Source: a bacterium
Lineage (GTDB): Bacteria > Bacteroidota > Bacteroidia > B-17B0 > Aurantibacillaceae
Direction: 5' to 3'
Length of the DNA stretch: 64,000 bases
Assembly (NCBI GenBank): GCA_029945625.1
Contig: JAQSCW010000010.1
Span: 124,001-188,000, forward strand
Every line of letters starts with the position of its first letter. Positions within the stretch are counted from its first letter, which is position 1. The notes under the pieces were generated by a model. It was given only the letters and a program-made list of their open reading frames with translations. It searched no databases and was not told the DNA's origin. A program made the translations under genes and the position numbers. This document shows positions 35,838 to 44,976 of the stretch, piece after piece.

Positions 35838-36374
35838 TTAAGTTGGAAAATCACAAAGTACCTCCCAGGTCTTTTCCAGCTTGAGTAACGAAAACCCTTT
35901 GTAGTCAAAGGTCCCAACAAATTCTTTCCCTCTAAATTCGGATTGTAGAGTATAAAAAAGGGGCTTTTTAAGATCTCTGAAGGCCACCGTTACATGAGGA
36001 TGGAAGCCCCGCAGATCATTTATTTCATTCAGTAGCTTGAGTTCTTTTTGTGCAAAACGCGCCAGCTCATTGTGAAGAAGAGAAATTGACTCATTGCCTA
36101 CAACATTAACGTAAATAACACGCGGCTCAAAAAAAGCAAATCCTTTTAACTCAACAAAAAATTTTCCACTGTTTTTAAATTCGCCTAATTTTTCAATCAA
36201 GAGCTTTTCCTTTTCCTCTTTCCATTCAAAAGGACGATGAAGTGTAATGTGCGCGGGACTTCGGAGTGCCCCCTTCAAGCCATGACTTTCTAAAAGAGAG
36301 TGCTTCACTTCTTCAACTTTGGTAAACAAAGGCTCGGGAATGACTATGGCTAGGAAGTACTTCTTGTTAGGCAT
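35838..36374 (-). CDS. 2'-5' RNA ligase family protein (2H phosphoesterase)
   Basis: A 178-residue protein of the LigT/CPDase 2H family. It has two H-x-(T/S) motifs: HITLHRPF near residue 46 and HPHVTVAF near residue 140, which form the catalytic pair. Such enzymes ligate or hydrolyse 2'-5' or 2',3'-cyclic phosphodiesters in RNA; the physiological substrate is unknown. An earlier in-frame ATG at 36395 exists, but MPNKKYFLAIVIPEPL from 36374 matches the usual family start. It is divergent from the nucleotidyltransferase operon. Confidence 0.85.
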   Translation of the reverse strand: MPNKKYFLAIVIPEPLFTKVEEVKHSLLESHGLKGALRSPAHITLHRPFEWKEEKEKLLIEKLGEFKNSGKFFVELKGFAFFEPRVIYVNVVGNESISLLHNELARFAQKELKLLNEINDLRGFHPHVTVAFRDLKKPLFYTLQSEFRGKEFVGTFDYKGFSLLKLEKTWEVLCDFPT

Positions 36375-36405
36375 TTTTTGAAGGCAAACATCCACTAAAT
36401 TATGT

Positions 36406-36413
36406 TATTTTTG
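36406..36413 (+). promoter_or_regulatory. Candidate -7 element of the envelope operon
   Basis: TATTTTTG matches TAnnTTTG, 20 nt before the ATG at 36434; a TTG at 36378-36380 is 25 nt upstream of it. Confidence 0.35.
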
Positions 36414-36433
36414 CGGGACATTAAAAGTAGTTT

Positions 36434-37444
36434 ATGCAAATCATTATTCCTATGGCCGGCAAAGGCAAGCGTATGCGTCCGCATACTCTCACAACCGCCA
36501 AACCCCTCATACCGGTTGCCGGAAAACCTATTGTGCAGCGCCTTGTAGAAGACATCACCAAAGTATGCGGCCAAAAGGTTAACGAGATCGCATTTGTGAT
36601 TGGTCCCGATTTTGGGGCTGAGGTGGAGAACGACCTTATAAAAGTAGCCGAAAGTCAGGGCGCCAAAGGAAGCATTTATTACCAGGAAAAAGCCCTTGGA
36701 ACGGCCCATGCCATTATGTGTGCTAAAGATGCGATTAGAGGCAAAACCGTGGTGGCATTTGCCGATACTCTCTTTAAGGCCGACTTTGTGATGGACACCG
36801 AGCAGGAAGGCGTGATTTGGGTTCAAAAAATAGAAGACCCAAGCCAGTTTGGCGTCGTAAAATTAAATTCAAACGGCATCATTACCGATTTTGTCGAGAA
36901 ACCAAAAGACTTTGTGAGTGATCTGGCCATTATAGGAATCTATTATTTCAAAGACGGAGAGTACCTGAAGAAAGAACTTCAGTATTTACTCGACAATAAT
37001 ATTACCGACAAAGGGGAATACCAATTAACAAACGCGCTTGAGAACATGAAGAGCAAGGGCACCCGTTATAAGCCCGGACAAGTTACCGAATGGTTGGACT
37101 GCGGAAACAAGAACGCAACAGTTTACACCAATCAACGGGTTCTCGAGTTTGATAAAGGAAAACCTGAACTAAAAGGAAAGAACATTAAAAACATAAATTC
37201 TATCATCATTGAACCATGTTTTATTGGAGATCAGGTGGAATTGGTTGATTCTATAATTGGCCCGCACGTAAGCGTGGGCGCCAATAGCAAAATTACCCGT
37301 AGCATTGTGAGCAACTCCATTATTCAAAAGGAAACAAAGCTCTCACATACCATCATTGACAATAGTTTATTGGGAATCGCATCTGAAGTGAGCGGAAAAG
37401 CGAACGACTTGAGCATAAGTGACTATACTCAGCTAATTGTGTAG
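36434..37444 (+). CDS. Sugar-phosphate nucleotidyltransferase
   Basis: A 336-residue NDP-sugar pyrophosphorylase. The nucleotide-binding signature MAGKGKRMRPHTLTTAKPLIP is at the N-terminus (G-x-G-x-R and the Lys of AKPL). Further signatures are YYQEKALGTAHAI, the metal Asp in VAFADTLFKADF, EKPKDF, and GEYQLTNAL. Residues ~255-336 form a left-handed beta-helix with hexapeptide-like repeats (SIIGPHVSVGANSKI). It resembles glucose-1-phosphate thymidylyl- or uridylyl-transferases; the exact sugar is not determined. First gene of a conserved Bacteroidota operon with TPR, DUF4292 and EnvC-like genes. Confidence 0.9.
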   Translation: MQIIIPMAGKGKRMRPHTLTTAKPLIPVAGKPIVQRLVEDITKVCGQKVNEIAFVIGPDFGAEVENDLIKVAESQGAKGSIYYQEKALGTAHAIMCAKDAIRGKTVVAFADTLFKADFVMDTEQEGVIWVQKIEDPSQFGVVKLNSNGIITDFVEKPKDFVSDLAIIGIYYFKDGEYLKKELQYLLDNNITDKGEYQLTNALENMKSKGTRYKPGQVTEWLDCGNKNATVYTNQRVLEFDKGKPELKGKNIKNINSIIIEPCFIGDQVELVDSIIGPHVSVGANSKITRSIVSNSIIQKETKLSHTIIDNSLLGIASEVSGKANDLSISDYTQLIV

Positions 37445-39200
37445 AGCAATCACATATCCTGCATTTTTTTTACTTGCTTTTGTGAGCACAATGGCGTTGT
37501 CGTCCTGCAAAGCGAAACAAATTACTTCGTCAATTAACAACCCTGCGGCAAATGAAACAGCAGGGAACAGTAGTCAGGATCAAGTAAAATTTGGGTATTT
37601 TTATGTAGAAGGCTGTGCTGAAAGAATGAAGGGAAACTTGCAACAAGCTTTGAAGTTGTTTGAAGAGTGCGAGAAGATAGACGCCGGCAATGCCCCGGTG
37701 CAGTATGAAATGGGCACCATTTATAAATTGCTTGGCAGCGACGATCAGGCGCTCGCCAGGGCAAAGTTCTGCGCGGGCGCCGATGTAAAAAATGAGTATT
37801 ATCAATTGTTGCTGATCGATTGCCTGATTACCGACAAACAGTACACTCAGGCAATTAAAGTGAGAGAAACGCTGATCAAAAATTTCCCCGCGAAAAGCGA
37901 ATTTAAAGAGGATCTTGCCATTGAGTATGCCATTATGGGCCACTACGACAAGTCGTTTAAAATTTACGATGAGTTGGAACACACCTATGGAATAAGCGAG
38001 CAGCTAACGCTCAATAAAATAAAGCTTCTTAAAAGCCAGAAAAAAAATGCAGAAGTGGAAGCAGAACTTATTAGACTTTCTGCCTCCGATAAAGGAGAAG
38101 TGCGCTACTATGCCTATTTGGCTGAATTTTATGTTGATCAGCATGATCTGGAGAAAGCAAAAATTATGTATGATAAGATTTTGGAACTAGATCCAAATGA
38201 GCCCACCGTTAATTTAGCCCTGCACGACTATTACTCGGCAAAGGGAATGGATCAAGAAGCATTTGTGCATTTAAAAATGGCTTTTCAAAATCCTGATCTG
38301 GATGTAAGCACGAAAGCAAACATCGTAGGGGCATATTTTCAACATGCGGAATCAAAAAACGAGGTGGCCTTGCAAAGGGGATTAGAACTCACACAGATCA
38401 TGCTGGAAGTCCACCCCAACGCAACAGAGTCCAATGCCCTTTACGGCGATTTTCTGAGACTACAAAACAAGTTAAGTGAGGCCTCTGTCTATTTTTACAG
38501 AGCAGCTATTAATGAGCACCGCGATGCCAGGGTATGGGACAATTTACTTTTTGTAGATAACGAACTAAGCCGCTACGATTCACTGGAACATCACAGCAAG
38601 GTAGCCATTGAATTGTTTCCAAGTCAACCGGTGTATTATCTCTACAATGGCGTGGCGAATAACCAATTAAAAGATTATTCCAAAGCCACCCGGTCCTTAA
38701 AAGCCGGAATTGATTTTGTGATCGACAATAAAACGTTGGTAATCCAGTTTTTAAGTGCGCTTGGAGATGCATACAATTCAATGAAGGACTACCCAAATTC
38801 AGACAAGGCCTTTGAAGATGCACTTAAGATAGATTCTGACAACACTTACGTGCTCAATAACTATGCGTACTATCTCTCATTGAGAGCAGACAATCTCACA
38901 AGAGCTGAAAAACTTTCAAAACGAACGATTGAATTGCAGCCAAACAATCGAAATTATATGGATACGTATGGTTGGATTTTATACCAACAAAAAAAATACG
39001 GAGAGGCCGAAGTATGGTTAGGGTCTGCTTCAAAAAAGGGAGAAAAAAATCCAACGATTCTGGAGCACTATGGGGATGCATTATTTAAACTCGGCAAACA
39101 AAACGAGGCGATGGATCAATGGGAAGCCGCAAAATTGGCGGGTGGAAATTCGGAAGCTCTCTTGAAAAAAATTAAAGAAAAGAAACTAAATGACGAGTAA
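37437..39200 (+). CDS. TPR-repeat lipoprotein
   Basis: A 587-residue protein with a lipoprotein signal peptide ending MALSSCKAK (Cys ~23), followed by about 12 to 14 tetratricopeptide repeats across residues ~45-580 (for example YEMGTIYKLLGSDDQALARA and YGWILYQQKKYGEAEVWL). TPRs form a superhelical protein-binding scaffold, here probably at the inner face of the outer membrane. The start is TTG 37437, overlapping the upstream gene by 8 nt; the first in-frame ATG would delete the signal peptide. It overlaps the next gene by 11 nt, so the three downstream genes are translationally coupled. Confidence 0.88.
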   Translation: MCRAITYPAFFLLAFVSTMALSSCKAKQITSSINNPAANETAGNSSQDQVKFGYFYVEGCAERMKGNLQQALKLFEECEKIDAGNAPVQYEMGTIYKLLGSDDQALARAKFCAGADVKNEYYQLLLIDCLITDKQYTQAIKVRETLIKNFPAKSEFKEDLAIEYAIMGHYDKSFKIYDELEHTYGISEQLTLNKIKLLKSQKKNAEVEAELIRLSASDKGEVRYYAYLAEFYVDQHDLEKAKIMYDKILELDPNEPTVNLALHDYYSAKGMDQEAFVHLKMAFQNPDLDVSTKANIVGAYFQHAESKNEVALQRGLELTQIMLEVHPNATESNALYGDFLRLQNKLSEASVYFYRAAINEHRDARVWDNLLFVDNELSRYDSLEHHSKVAIELFPSQPVYYLYNGVANNQLKDYSKATRSLKAGIDFVIDNKTLVIQFLSALGDAYNSMKDYPNSDKAFEDALKIDSDNTYVLNNYAYYLSLRADNLTRAEKLSKRTIELQPNNRNYMDTYGWILYQQKKYGEAEVWLGSASKKGEKNPTILEHYGDALFKLGKQNEAMDQWEAAKLAGGNSEALLKKIKEKKLNDE

Positions 39201-40083
39201 CCTGATGCGATCCCTCATGATCTTACTGCTGGCGAGCAACCTGTTGCTTATTGGAACTTCCTGTAAGCACAGAAAAAAGATTAACAAAACCGAAGACGTG
39301 GCAGCGAACAATATTGAGGACACCCTGAATGGACGCTGCAAACTTGATTTTAAGAGCGCAAAAACACTTAGTAAGCATTTGCACGAAAATGAATTTGATT
39401 TTACGTGGATTAATGCAAAGGCCAACGTAACATCGATAATTGACAGCACCGAAGAGAATTTCGACATCCGCGTGAACATGAAAAAAGACAGCGCCATGTT
39501 AATCACCATTCAATACCTTCTAGGCCTTCAGGTTGCAAAGGTGCTTATTACGCGCGATACGGTGAAGTTTGTGAACTACATTCAAAAAACGTATTTCAAA
39601 GGAGATTTTGTATATATCAGTGAACTTCTGAATGCCGATATCGATTATGATCTACTTCAGGCTGTACTCTTTGGGAATAGCGCGGAATTTCAGGATGACG
39701 AAACTAAACTGAAACCCACAGCCGACAGAACAAATTGCCACTATTTATTGAGTACCGAGCGAAAACGTCGCTTACGGAAGATCCAATCAGGATCCTCAGA
39801 GGCAAAAGATGCGCTTCAAACTTTGACGTTAAACCCCGATAACTATAAGATCCTTACCAATGAATTTATTGATCCAACCACGAACAGAAGGTTTATCGCA
39901 AACTATTCTAATTTTACACAGAAGGACAGTGTTTATGCACCGTACCATGTTGATATCGCTATAGTGGCAGAGAAGAAAGCCACCATAAAAATTGACTATG
40001 TTCGCATAGAGAAAAACACGCCTCAAAAACTTTCTTTGAGCATTCCTCATAAATATGATCCTATTAAAATACAAAAGAAATAG
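39190..40083 (+). CDS. DUF4292 lipoprotein (LolA-like)
   Basis: A 297-residue protein with a lipobox (LLLIGTSCKH; Cys ~22). The DUF4292 fold pattern has FDFTWINAKANVTSIID, LITIQYLLGLQVAKVLITRD and FKGDFVYISELLNADI. The family has a LolA/LppX-like beta-barrel half-shell and is Bacteroidota-specific; a lipid- or lipoprotein-binding role is inferred, not proven. It overlaps the upstream TPR gene by 11 nt and the downstream EnvC-like gene by 29 nt. Confidence 0.85.
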   Translation: MTSNLMRSLMILLLASNLLLIGTSCKHRKKINKTEDVAANNIEDTLNGRCKLDFKSAKTLSKHLHENEFDFTWINAKANVTSIIDSTEENFDIRVNMKKDSAMLITIQYLLGLQVAKVLITRDTVKFVNYIQKTYFKGDFVYISELLNADIDYDLLQAVLFGNSAEFQDDETKLKPTADRTNCHYLLSTERKRRLRKIQSGSSEAKDALQTLTLNPDNYKILTNEFIDPTTNRRFIANYSNFTQKDSVYAPYHVDIAIVAEKKATIKIDYVRIEKNTPQKLSLSIPHKYDPIKIQKK

Positions 40084-41437
40084 AATAGGGCTCCTTATTG
40101 CAATCATCTGTTCTTTAGTATTTGTTTCTCCGGTTTCTTCGCAGCATTCTCAAAAAAATTCCAAAAAAGATCTGGAATCTAAGAAGCGACGCATCAACGA
40201 TGAGATCAAGGAAATAAATTCCATGTTGAGAGAAACCAAAGCCAACAAAAAATCATCCATTGGGGCACTCGTAAACATTAACATGAAGCTCGAAAAGCGT
40301 CTCGAACTCATCAGAACCATAAATGCAGAGATTCGCGAAATTGATAAAGAGGCAAAAAAAAATGAGCAAAGCATCGATCAGCTAAAGAACAATCTCGAAA
40401 AATTAAAAAAAGAATACGCGCGCATGATTGTATTTGCGCAACGCAACCAGGACTCCTACAGCGTTTTGATGTTCATTTTTGCAGCCGAGAATTTTAGTCA
40501 GGCCTACCAGCGCTTAAAATATATCCAACAGTATTCGGAGTTCAGAAAAAAACAAGCCCTCGAAATTATTTCTACTCAAACACAACTCATCTCAAAACTG
40601 AAAGAACTCAAAGATCAGAGGGATGAAAAAAATGCCTTATTGGGAGTAGAGCAGCAAGAAAAAAAGACCCTGAGCACCGAGAAGGTGGAGCAGGAGCAGG
40701 TTCTCACCGAATTGCAAAAGAAAGAGAAGGCACTTAAAAATGAGTTGGAAAAGAAAAAAGAAGATGCCATTGAGTTGCAAGCCGAAATCAGACGATTGAT
40801 TGCTGCAGAAATAAAACGCAAGGCGGAAGAAGCTGCCAAAGCTGAACAAACACGGTTGTTGGCTGCAAAAAATGCGAAGGAAGCTAAAGCAAAGGAAGAG
40901 CGTTCAAAACGTGACAAGGGAAAAGTGCCCGATAAAACGGAGAGCAAGTCTGAGATCAAAACAGAAAAACCGGAAACCCCATTGATCCCGGAACTCAGCG
41001 ACGAAGCCGCAGCATTGAGTGAAGATTTTTCGAACAACCGCGGAAAATTGCCATGGCCCGTTGCAAGAGGCGTGATCTGCGAAACCTATGGCGAACATGA
41101 ACACCCGGCCATAAAAGGATTTATGATGTTTAATAACGGACTCGAGATTTGTTCTACTAAGGGCACACAGGCACGGGCCGTTTTTGCAGGTGAGGTAACC
41201 AGCATCGCTATTTCTCCTACCGGAGGAAAATTAGTGATTATCCGGCATGGAGAATACCTCAGCGTGTATTGTAATTTGGAGGACATTCTTGTAAAAACAG
41301 GGCAGAAAGTAAGCGTGAAACAAGCCATTGGTTCAATTATGTATAATGAAGATGAGGGAAAAACCTCAATGAACCTTCAGATCTGGAAAGGACAAAAAAC
41401 CATGGATCCGGGCGGTTGGTTGTATAATTCTCACTAA
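40055..41437 (+). CDS. EnvC-like murein hydrolase activator with degenerate LytM domain
   Basis: A 460-residue exported protein: signal peptide (residues 1-30), a long coiled coil (~35-260; Lys/Glu-rich with many heptads), a disordered Lys/Pro linker, then a LytM/M23-like domain (~325-460, LPWPVARGVICETYGEHEHP). The zinc ligands of active M23 peptidases are missing: HxGxD is FNNGLEI, YAHL is YCNL and HLHFE is MNLQIW. This matches EnvC-type proteins, which activate amidases at the septum rather than cutting peptidoglycan. Last gene of the operon; a terminator follows. Confidence 0.88.
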   Translation: MILLKYKRNRIGLLIAIICSLVFVSPVSSQHSQKNSKKDLESKKRRINDEIKEINSMLRETKANKKSSIGALVNINMKLEKRLELIRTINAEIREIDKEAKKNEQSIDQLKNNLEKLKKEYARMIVFAQRNQDSYSVLMFIFAAENFSQAYQRLKYIQQYSEFRKKQALEIISTQTQLISKLKELKDQRDEKNALLGVEQQEKKTLSTEKVEQEQVLTELQKKEKALKNELEKKKEDAIELQAEIRRLIAAEIKRKAEEAAKAEQTRLLAAKNAKEAKAKEERSKRDKGKVPDKTESKSEIKTEKPETPLIPELSDEAAALSEDFSNNRGKLPWPVARGVICETYGEHEHPAIKGFMMFNNGLEICSTKGTQARAVFAGEVTSIAISPTGGKLVIIRHGEYLSVYCNLEDILVKTGQKVSVKQAIGSIMYNEDEGKTSMNLQIWKGQKTMDPGGWLYNSH

Positions 41438-41450
41438 AAGAAAGCGCACA

Positions 41451-41485
41451 AAAAAGCCCGCTGCGAAACACGAAGCGGGCTTTTT
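41451..41485. terminator. Bidirectional terminator between the EnvC-like gene and tig
   Basis: A 12-bp stem AAAAAGCCCGCT/AGCGGGCTTTTT with an 11-nt loop. The A and T tracts allow termination in both directions for these convergent genes. Confidence 0.88.
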
Positions 41486-41499
41486 ATTTTCATTTTAGT

Positions 41500-42834
41500 T
41501 TAGTTCTTAAAAAAGTCATCGTAACTCACTTCGGTAGTTTGAAGCGTGCATTTTTCCTTGATAAGATCTAATACTTTTTTGCTGTAAAGATTTTCAAAAA
41601 TGCGCTGAGCTTCTTTTTCTTTACTTAAAAGGTCTTTCGAAATCTTCTCCAGATCTTCTTCAGCAGGAGCTTGTCCGTAGCGGGCATATTCACCTTTGAT
41701 AAAATTTTTGGCCTCTTCTTTTGCTTCTTCTTCCGATACTTTCAGGTTATTATCTTTAATCAGCTTATTTTCAATCAGGCGCCATTGCATGGCTTTGGCG
41801 TAGTTTGGATAATCCTTTTCAATCTCCTCCGCACTCACAGGTTTTTCATTGGCTACCGCTAACCAGCGTTTTAAGAAGGAATCGGGCAATTGAAGATTTA
41901 CTTTTTCAATTAATTTCTTTTCCACTTCGGTTTTCAAAAATTTCTCGGCATCGGCATTGAACATAAGTCCCAATTCGCTGCGGATCTTTTCTCTGAAAGC
42001 CGTTTCACCGTCAACGGTTCCGGGGCCATAAATCTTATCAAACAATTCCTGATTCAATTCAGCTTCTTCCATACGGGAAATATTCTTAACAGTTAATTGC
42101 AGGTTGCAACTAATTGTTTCTGCTTTTTCTTTTTCTACACCCAGCGAAACGCTAATATCAATAGGGGTATCGTACAATTCGTTGATTTTAATCACCACTT
42201 TGTCGTCCTTTTTCAGTCCCACTAATTTTGATTTTGCCGATTCATTCTTCACGCGCTCATAACTCACGCTTGTGCTTTTAAATACGCCACCTGCGGCAAT
42301 GTTACCACTTTCATCGAGTTCGTTGATGTCAACAAACACAACATCTTTCTCGCCCGATATTTCTGGGTTCACAGGGGTTCCGTAATTGCGACGGATATCC
42401 TTGAGGTATTTTTCAATAAGTTCATCGTCAACCTTCACCATTTTGTAGGTAAAGACATTGTTGTTGTCAAGTGTTACGTCAAAATGCGGTGCCAGTCCCA
42501 ATTGATACACAAATTCAAAGTCCTTTTGGTGAGCGAAATCTACCGATGTCTGATCCTTTGGCAGTGGGTTTCCTAAAATCTCGATCTTATTTTCTTCTAT
42601 GTATTTGTAAATGGAATCGTTCAATAATTTATTGATCTCATCCACAAGTATTTGTGTTCCGTACTGCTTTTTAATAAGTCCTGCCGGAACTTTTCCCGGC
42701 CTAAAACCCGGCATATTTGCCTGCTTTTGCGCTTTCTTTATTCCTTCGTTAACTTTAGTTTCATAGTCAACAGGTGAAACAGAGATCTTAATTTCAGCGT
42801 TGAGACTGTCAATATCGTTCTTCGTGATAATCAT
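41500..42834 (-). CDS. tig: Trigger factor, ribosome-associated chaperone
   Basis: A 444-residue protein. The N-terminal ribosome-binding domain has the signature GFRPGKVPAGLIKKQYG near residue 45. A divergent FKBP-type region (~150-240, DVVFVDINELDESG) and a helical C-terminal chaperone domain follow. It binds uL23 at the tunnel exit and shields nascent chains. The frame is open to ATG 42864, but MIITKNDIDSLNAEIKI from 42834 is the natural start and puts the first residues in the family position. Confidence 0.95.
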   Translation of the reverse strand: MIITKNDIDSLNAEIKISVSPVDYETKVNEGIKKAQKQANMPGFRPGKVPAGLIKKQYGTQILVDEINKLLNDSIYKYIEENKIEILGNPLPKDQTSVDFAHQKDFEFVYQLGLAPHFDVTLDNNNVFTYKMVKVDDELIEKYLKDIRRNYGTPVNPEISGEKDVVFVDINELDESGNIAAGGVFKSTSVSYERVKNESAKSKLVGLKKDDKVVIKINELYDTPIDISVSLGVEKEKAETISCNLQLTVKNISRMEEAELNQELFDKIYGPGTVDGETAFREKIRSELGLMFNADAEKFLKTEVEKKLIEKVNLQLPDSFLKRWLAVANEKPVSAEEIEKDYPNYAKAMQWRLIENKLIKDNNLKVSEEEAKEEAKNFIKGEYARYGQAPAEEDLEKISKDLLSKEKEAQRIFENLYSKKVLDLIKEKCTLQTTEVSYDDFFKN

Positions 42835-42853
42835 ATCTTTAAATTTAGGAGCG

Positions 42854-42861
42854 CAAAAATA
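42854..42861 (-). promoter_or_regulatory. Candidate -7 element for tig
   Basis: On the minus strand TATTTTTG (42861-42854) matches TAnnTTTG and lies about 20 nt before the tig ATG. Confidence 0.4.
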
Positions 42862-42922
42862 CATATTTTTTCCTGTTATTTACGCCAATTAACCCCCTGA
42901 AATAGAGAAAATTAACAAAAGT

Positions 42923-43789
42923 TCAATGGAACGTGAGCGAATAGCTGCACAAATGCTCTTCCCCGGCAGGGAGTACGATAATTCCCTCTTTTTTGGCGAG
43001 ATTTCCCTCACTTGAAGTTTGATCAGCAATGCCGTACCAGGGCTCCATACAAACAAATTGGCGGCATGCTTTTTTCGACCACAGTCCAAAGTAAGGCCAT
43101 CCTGCACAATCAAGCCGAATGGAATGGTGAGACGTTAACGAACGTAAGGTGACCGAATTTAGCTGATGGCCCTCAAACACTAACGCGTCCTTGTCGAAAA
43201 GAGAGGAAGAGAGAAACAATTTAGTGTGCGGTGCTGAAAGTGTTTTCTTATTCGGTAACCTAAGACCATTATCGAGTTCCCGTATTTCATACGACGATTT
43301 TTCCAAGTCAAAAAAATAGTCTTCAAACGATTCGCCGGGCAAAAGCGGACAGTTGAAGCCTGGATGAGCGCCTACACTAAAGAGCATATTTTGCGGGGAA
43401 AGATTCACCACTCGGAACTCAGTACTTAACGTGTTTTCTTCGAGGAGATAAGCGATCTGAAAAAGGAATTCAAAGGGGTAATTTCTTTTTGTATCGGGAT
43501 TCGATCTTAATTCAAAGGTGCAGGAGTTCGCAGCGTGTTGAACAAGATCAAAATCAAGATCGCGCGCAAATCCATGCTGGGTCATTCTATATTCCTTAGA
43601 AAGATAGGAATACGCATCGTTTCTTAGTTTCCCCACTATCGGAAAAAGGACGGGGGAATGCCGGGGCCACACGTCTTTATTTGCAGTCCAGATATATTCC
43701 AGTAAAGATTTGTTTTTAACGCTGCACAGCTCGGCTCCCCGATGGTTCACTAGCACCGTCAAATTCTCCGATTCAATTTGTACGTTCAT
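42923..43789 (-). CDS. Aldose 1-epimerase family protein (LacX-like)
   Basis: A 288-residue protein with the galactose-mutarotase fold. It has NHRGAELCSVKNK, WPRHSPVLFPIVGKLRND (substrate-contact Arg and Phe-Pro), HGFARDLDFD, and the general-acid region SVGAHPGFNCPL with the catalytic His. Near the end MEPWYGIAD is the conserved W-x-x-x-A-D segment. It belongs to the LacX/YeaD side of the family, which act on hexose or hexose-6-phosphate anomers. An in-frame ATG three codons upstream (43798) is equally possible. Confidence 0.87.
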   Translation of the reverse strand: MNVQIESENLTVLVNHRGAELCSVKNKSLLEYIWTANKDVWPRHSPVLFPIVGKLRNDAYSYLSKEYRMTQHGFARDLDFDLVQHAANSCTFELRSNPDTKRNYPFEFLFQIAYLLEENTLSTEFRVVNLSPQNMLFSVGAHPGFNCPLLPGESFEDYFFDLEKSSYEIRELDNGLRLPNKKTLSAPHTKLFLSSSLFDKDALVFEGHQLNSVTLRSLTSHHSIRLDCAGWPYFGLWSKKACRQFVCMEPWYGIADQTSSEGNLAKKEGIIVLPAGEEHLCSYSLTFH

Positions 43790-43850
43790 TGGTCTCAATC
43801 GTTATCTAAAAAAATGAGGCTTCAGGGCAAGAATTCTTTTCTATAAAAAT

Positions 43851-43938
43851 TAAACACAGAGGCACAATAGATACTGTTTACAGGGAACATATTAAAATAA
43901 ACTCTGTGAATTTCTGTCCCTCAGCGTCTCTGTGTTTA
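43851..43938. repeat. Inverted repeat around CACAGAG words
   Basis: TAAACACAGAGGCAC at 43851-43865 and GCGTCTCTGTGTTTA at 43924-43938 pair at 13 of 15 positions. It lies between the DUF493 and epimerase genes with no coding potential. Similar words are common in Bacteroidota intergenic DNA. Confidence 0.55.
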
Positions 43939-44065
43939 TAAATAAAATGTTCATTCTTTTGTTCTTCAAACCCATAGCCTTTCAGTCGATTTGGTTTACG
44001 ATGTGCCGGAGTAAAAGCGAGCCCACGTTATTTTCAAAACCAATGCCATTCTTCCAAAAACAGCG

Positions 44066-44338
44066 TCAGAGGAAAATGATTCCCTTGATTTCAGATGCCT
44101 TTCTGTAAATCTCAAGGATTTCTTCCACCGTCATTACCACTTGTTTTACTGTTATACTGGTGTACTTGCCATTGCTACTGCCTCTGCTATTAATAATCGT
44201 TTCGGCTTCGAATAAATTCTGCACTAAGGCAATGTTGCGGTGTTCGCTTGTAACAATAAATTTAAACATGTACACACCCGGAAAGGACATGCTCTCAATC
44301 AATTTCTGCTTGAAATTATTCAGCTCTTCCTCGGTCAT
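44066..44338 (-). CDS. DUF493 family protein (YbeD-like)
   Basis: A 90-residue ACT-like alpha/beta protein with FKQKLIESMSFPGVYMFKFI at the start, RGSSNGKYTSITVKQVV in the middle and EEILEIYRKASEIKGIIFL at the end, the standard DUF493/YbeD pattern. A regulatory ligand-binding role has been suggested for the family but is not established. It lies 2 nt downstream of the LysE-family gene, in the same operon. Confidence 0.87.
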   Translation of the reverse strand: MTEEELNNFKQKLIESMSFPGVYMFKFIVTSEHRNIALVQNLFEAETIINSRGSSNGKYTSITVKQVVMTVEEILEIYRKASEIKGIIFL

Positions 44339-44340
44339 TA

Positions 44341-44976
44341 TTATTTTTCGAAGTAGTAGTTATAAATTAGAACCAATCCAAAAATTACAAGTAAGCCACC
44401 GGTGATCACGTTAATAACATACATGATACGGGGGGTGAGCACGCGGTTTAATTTTTCAGAGGCCGATACTTTGGCCAGTTCTACAAGCAATACCAGGCCC
44501 AATGTAATACTGAAATAAACTACCATATTAAATATGGAATAATTAAGTGATTTACTCACGGCGGTAACGTTTCCAAGCCAAAGTAACCATACCGCGGGGT
44601 TAAAAGAATTCAGCAAAAAACCTTTCACTAGCATATAGGCCCCCGAAGGAACAATAATGTCAATTACATCATGGGGCTTAGGCAAGGGTTGTTTAAAATG
44701 CACGGCCCCAAATACAATCAACACGATTCCGGCCAAAATACCCATGAAGCGCTGGCTTTTTTCATCCTGAATAAAATTGGAGGCGCCGAAGTGAACCAAG
44801 GTTATGATGAGGATGCACACCACAAAGTCGCTTGCAACTACACCAACCGCCAATAGCGAGCCGGTTTTATAGCCGTGTTTAATACCCGTATTGATTAATG
44901 CAAAAAAAGCGGGACCAAACGAAAATGTAAGAAGGAGAACAATGACGATGGTTTGGTATATCAGACTTAAGATCAA
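44341..44976 (-). CDS. LysE family translocator
   Basis: A 211-residue membrane protein with six hydrophobic helices. The LysE/RhtB N-terminal signature reads FSFGPAFFALINTGIKHGYKTG (the P-G-P-x-x-x/GP type motif), with NSFNPAVWLLWLGN in the middle. Relatives export amino acids or their derivatives. The start overlaps the stop of the upstream GH3 gene by 4 nt, and the DUF493 gene follows after 2 nt, so the three are coupled. Confidence 0.87.
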   Translation of the reverse strand: MILSLIYQTIVIVLLLTFSFGPAFFALINTGIKHGYKTGSLLAVGVVASDFVVCILIITLVHFGASNFIQDEKSQRFMGILAGIVLIVFGAVHFKQPLPKPHDVIDIIVPSGAYMLVKGFLLNSFNPAVWLLWLGNVTAVSKSLNYSIFNMVVYFSITLGLVLLVELAKVSASEKLNRVLTPRIMYVINVITGGLLVIFGLVLIYNYYFEK

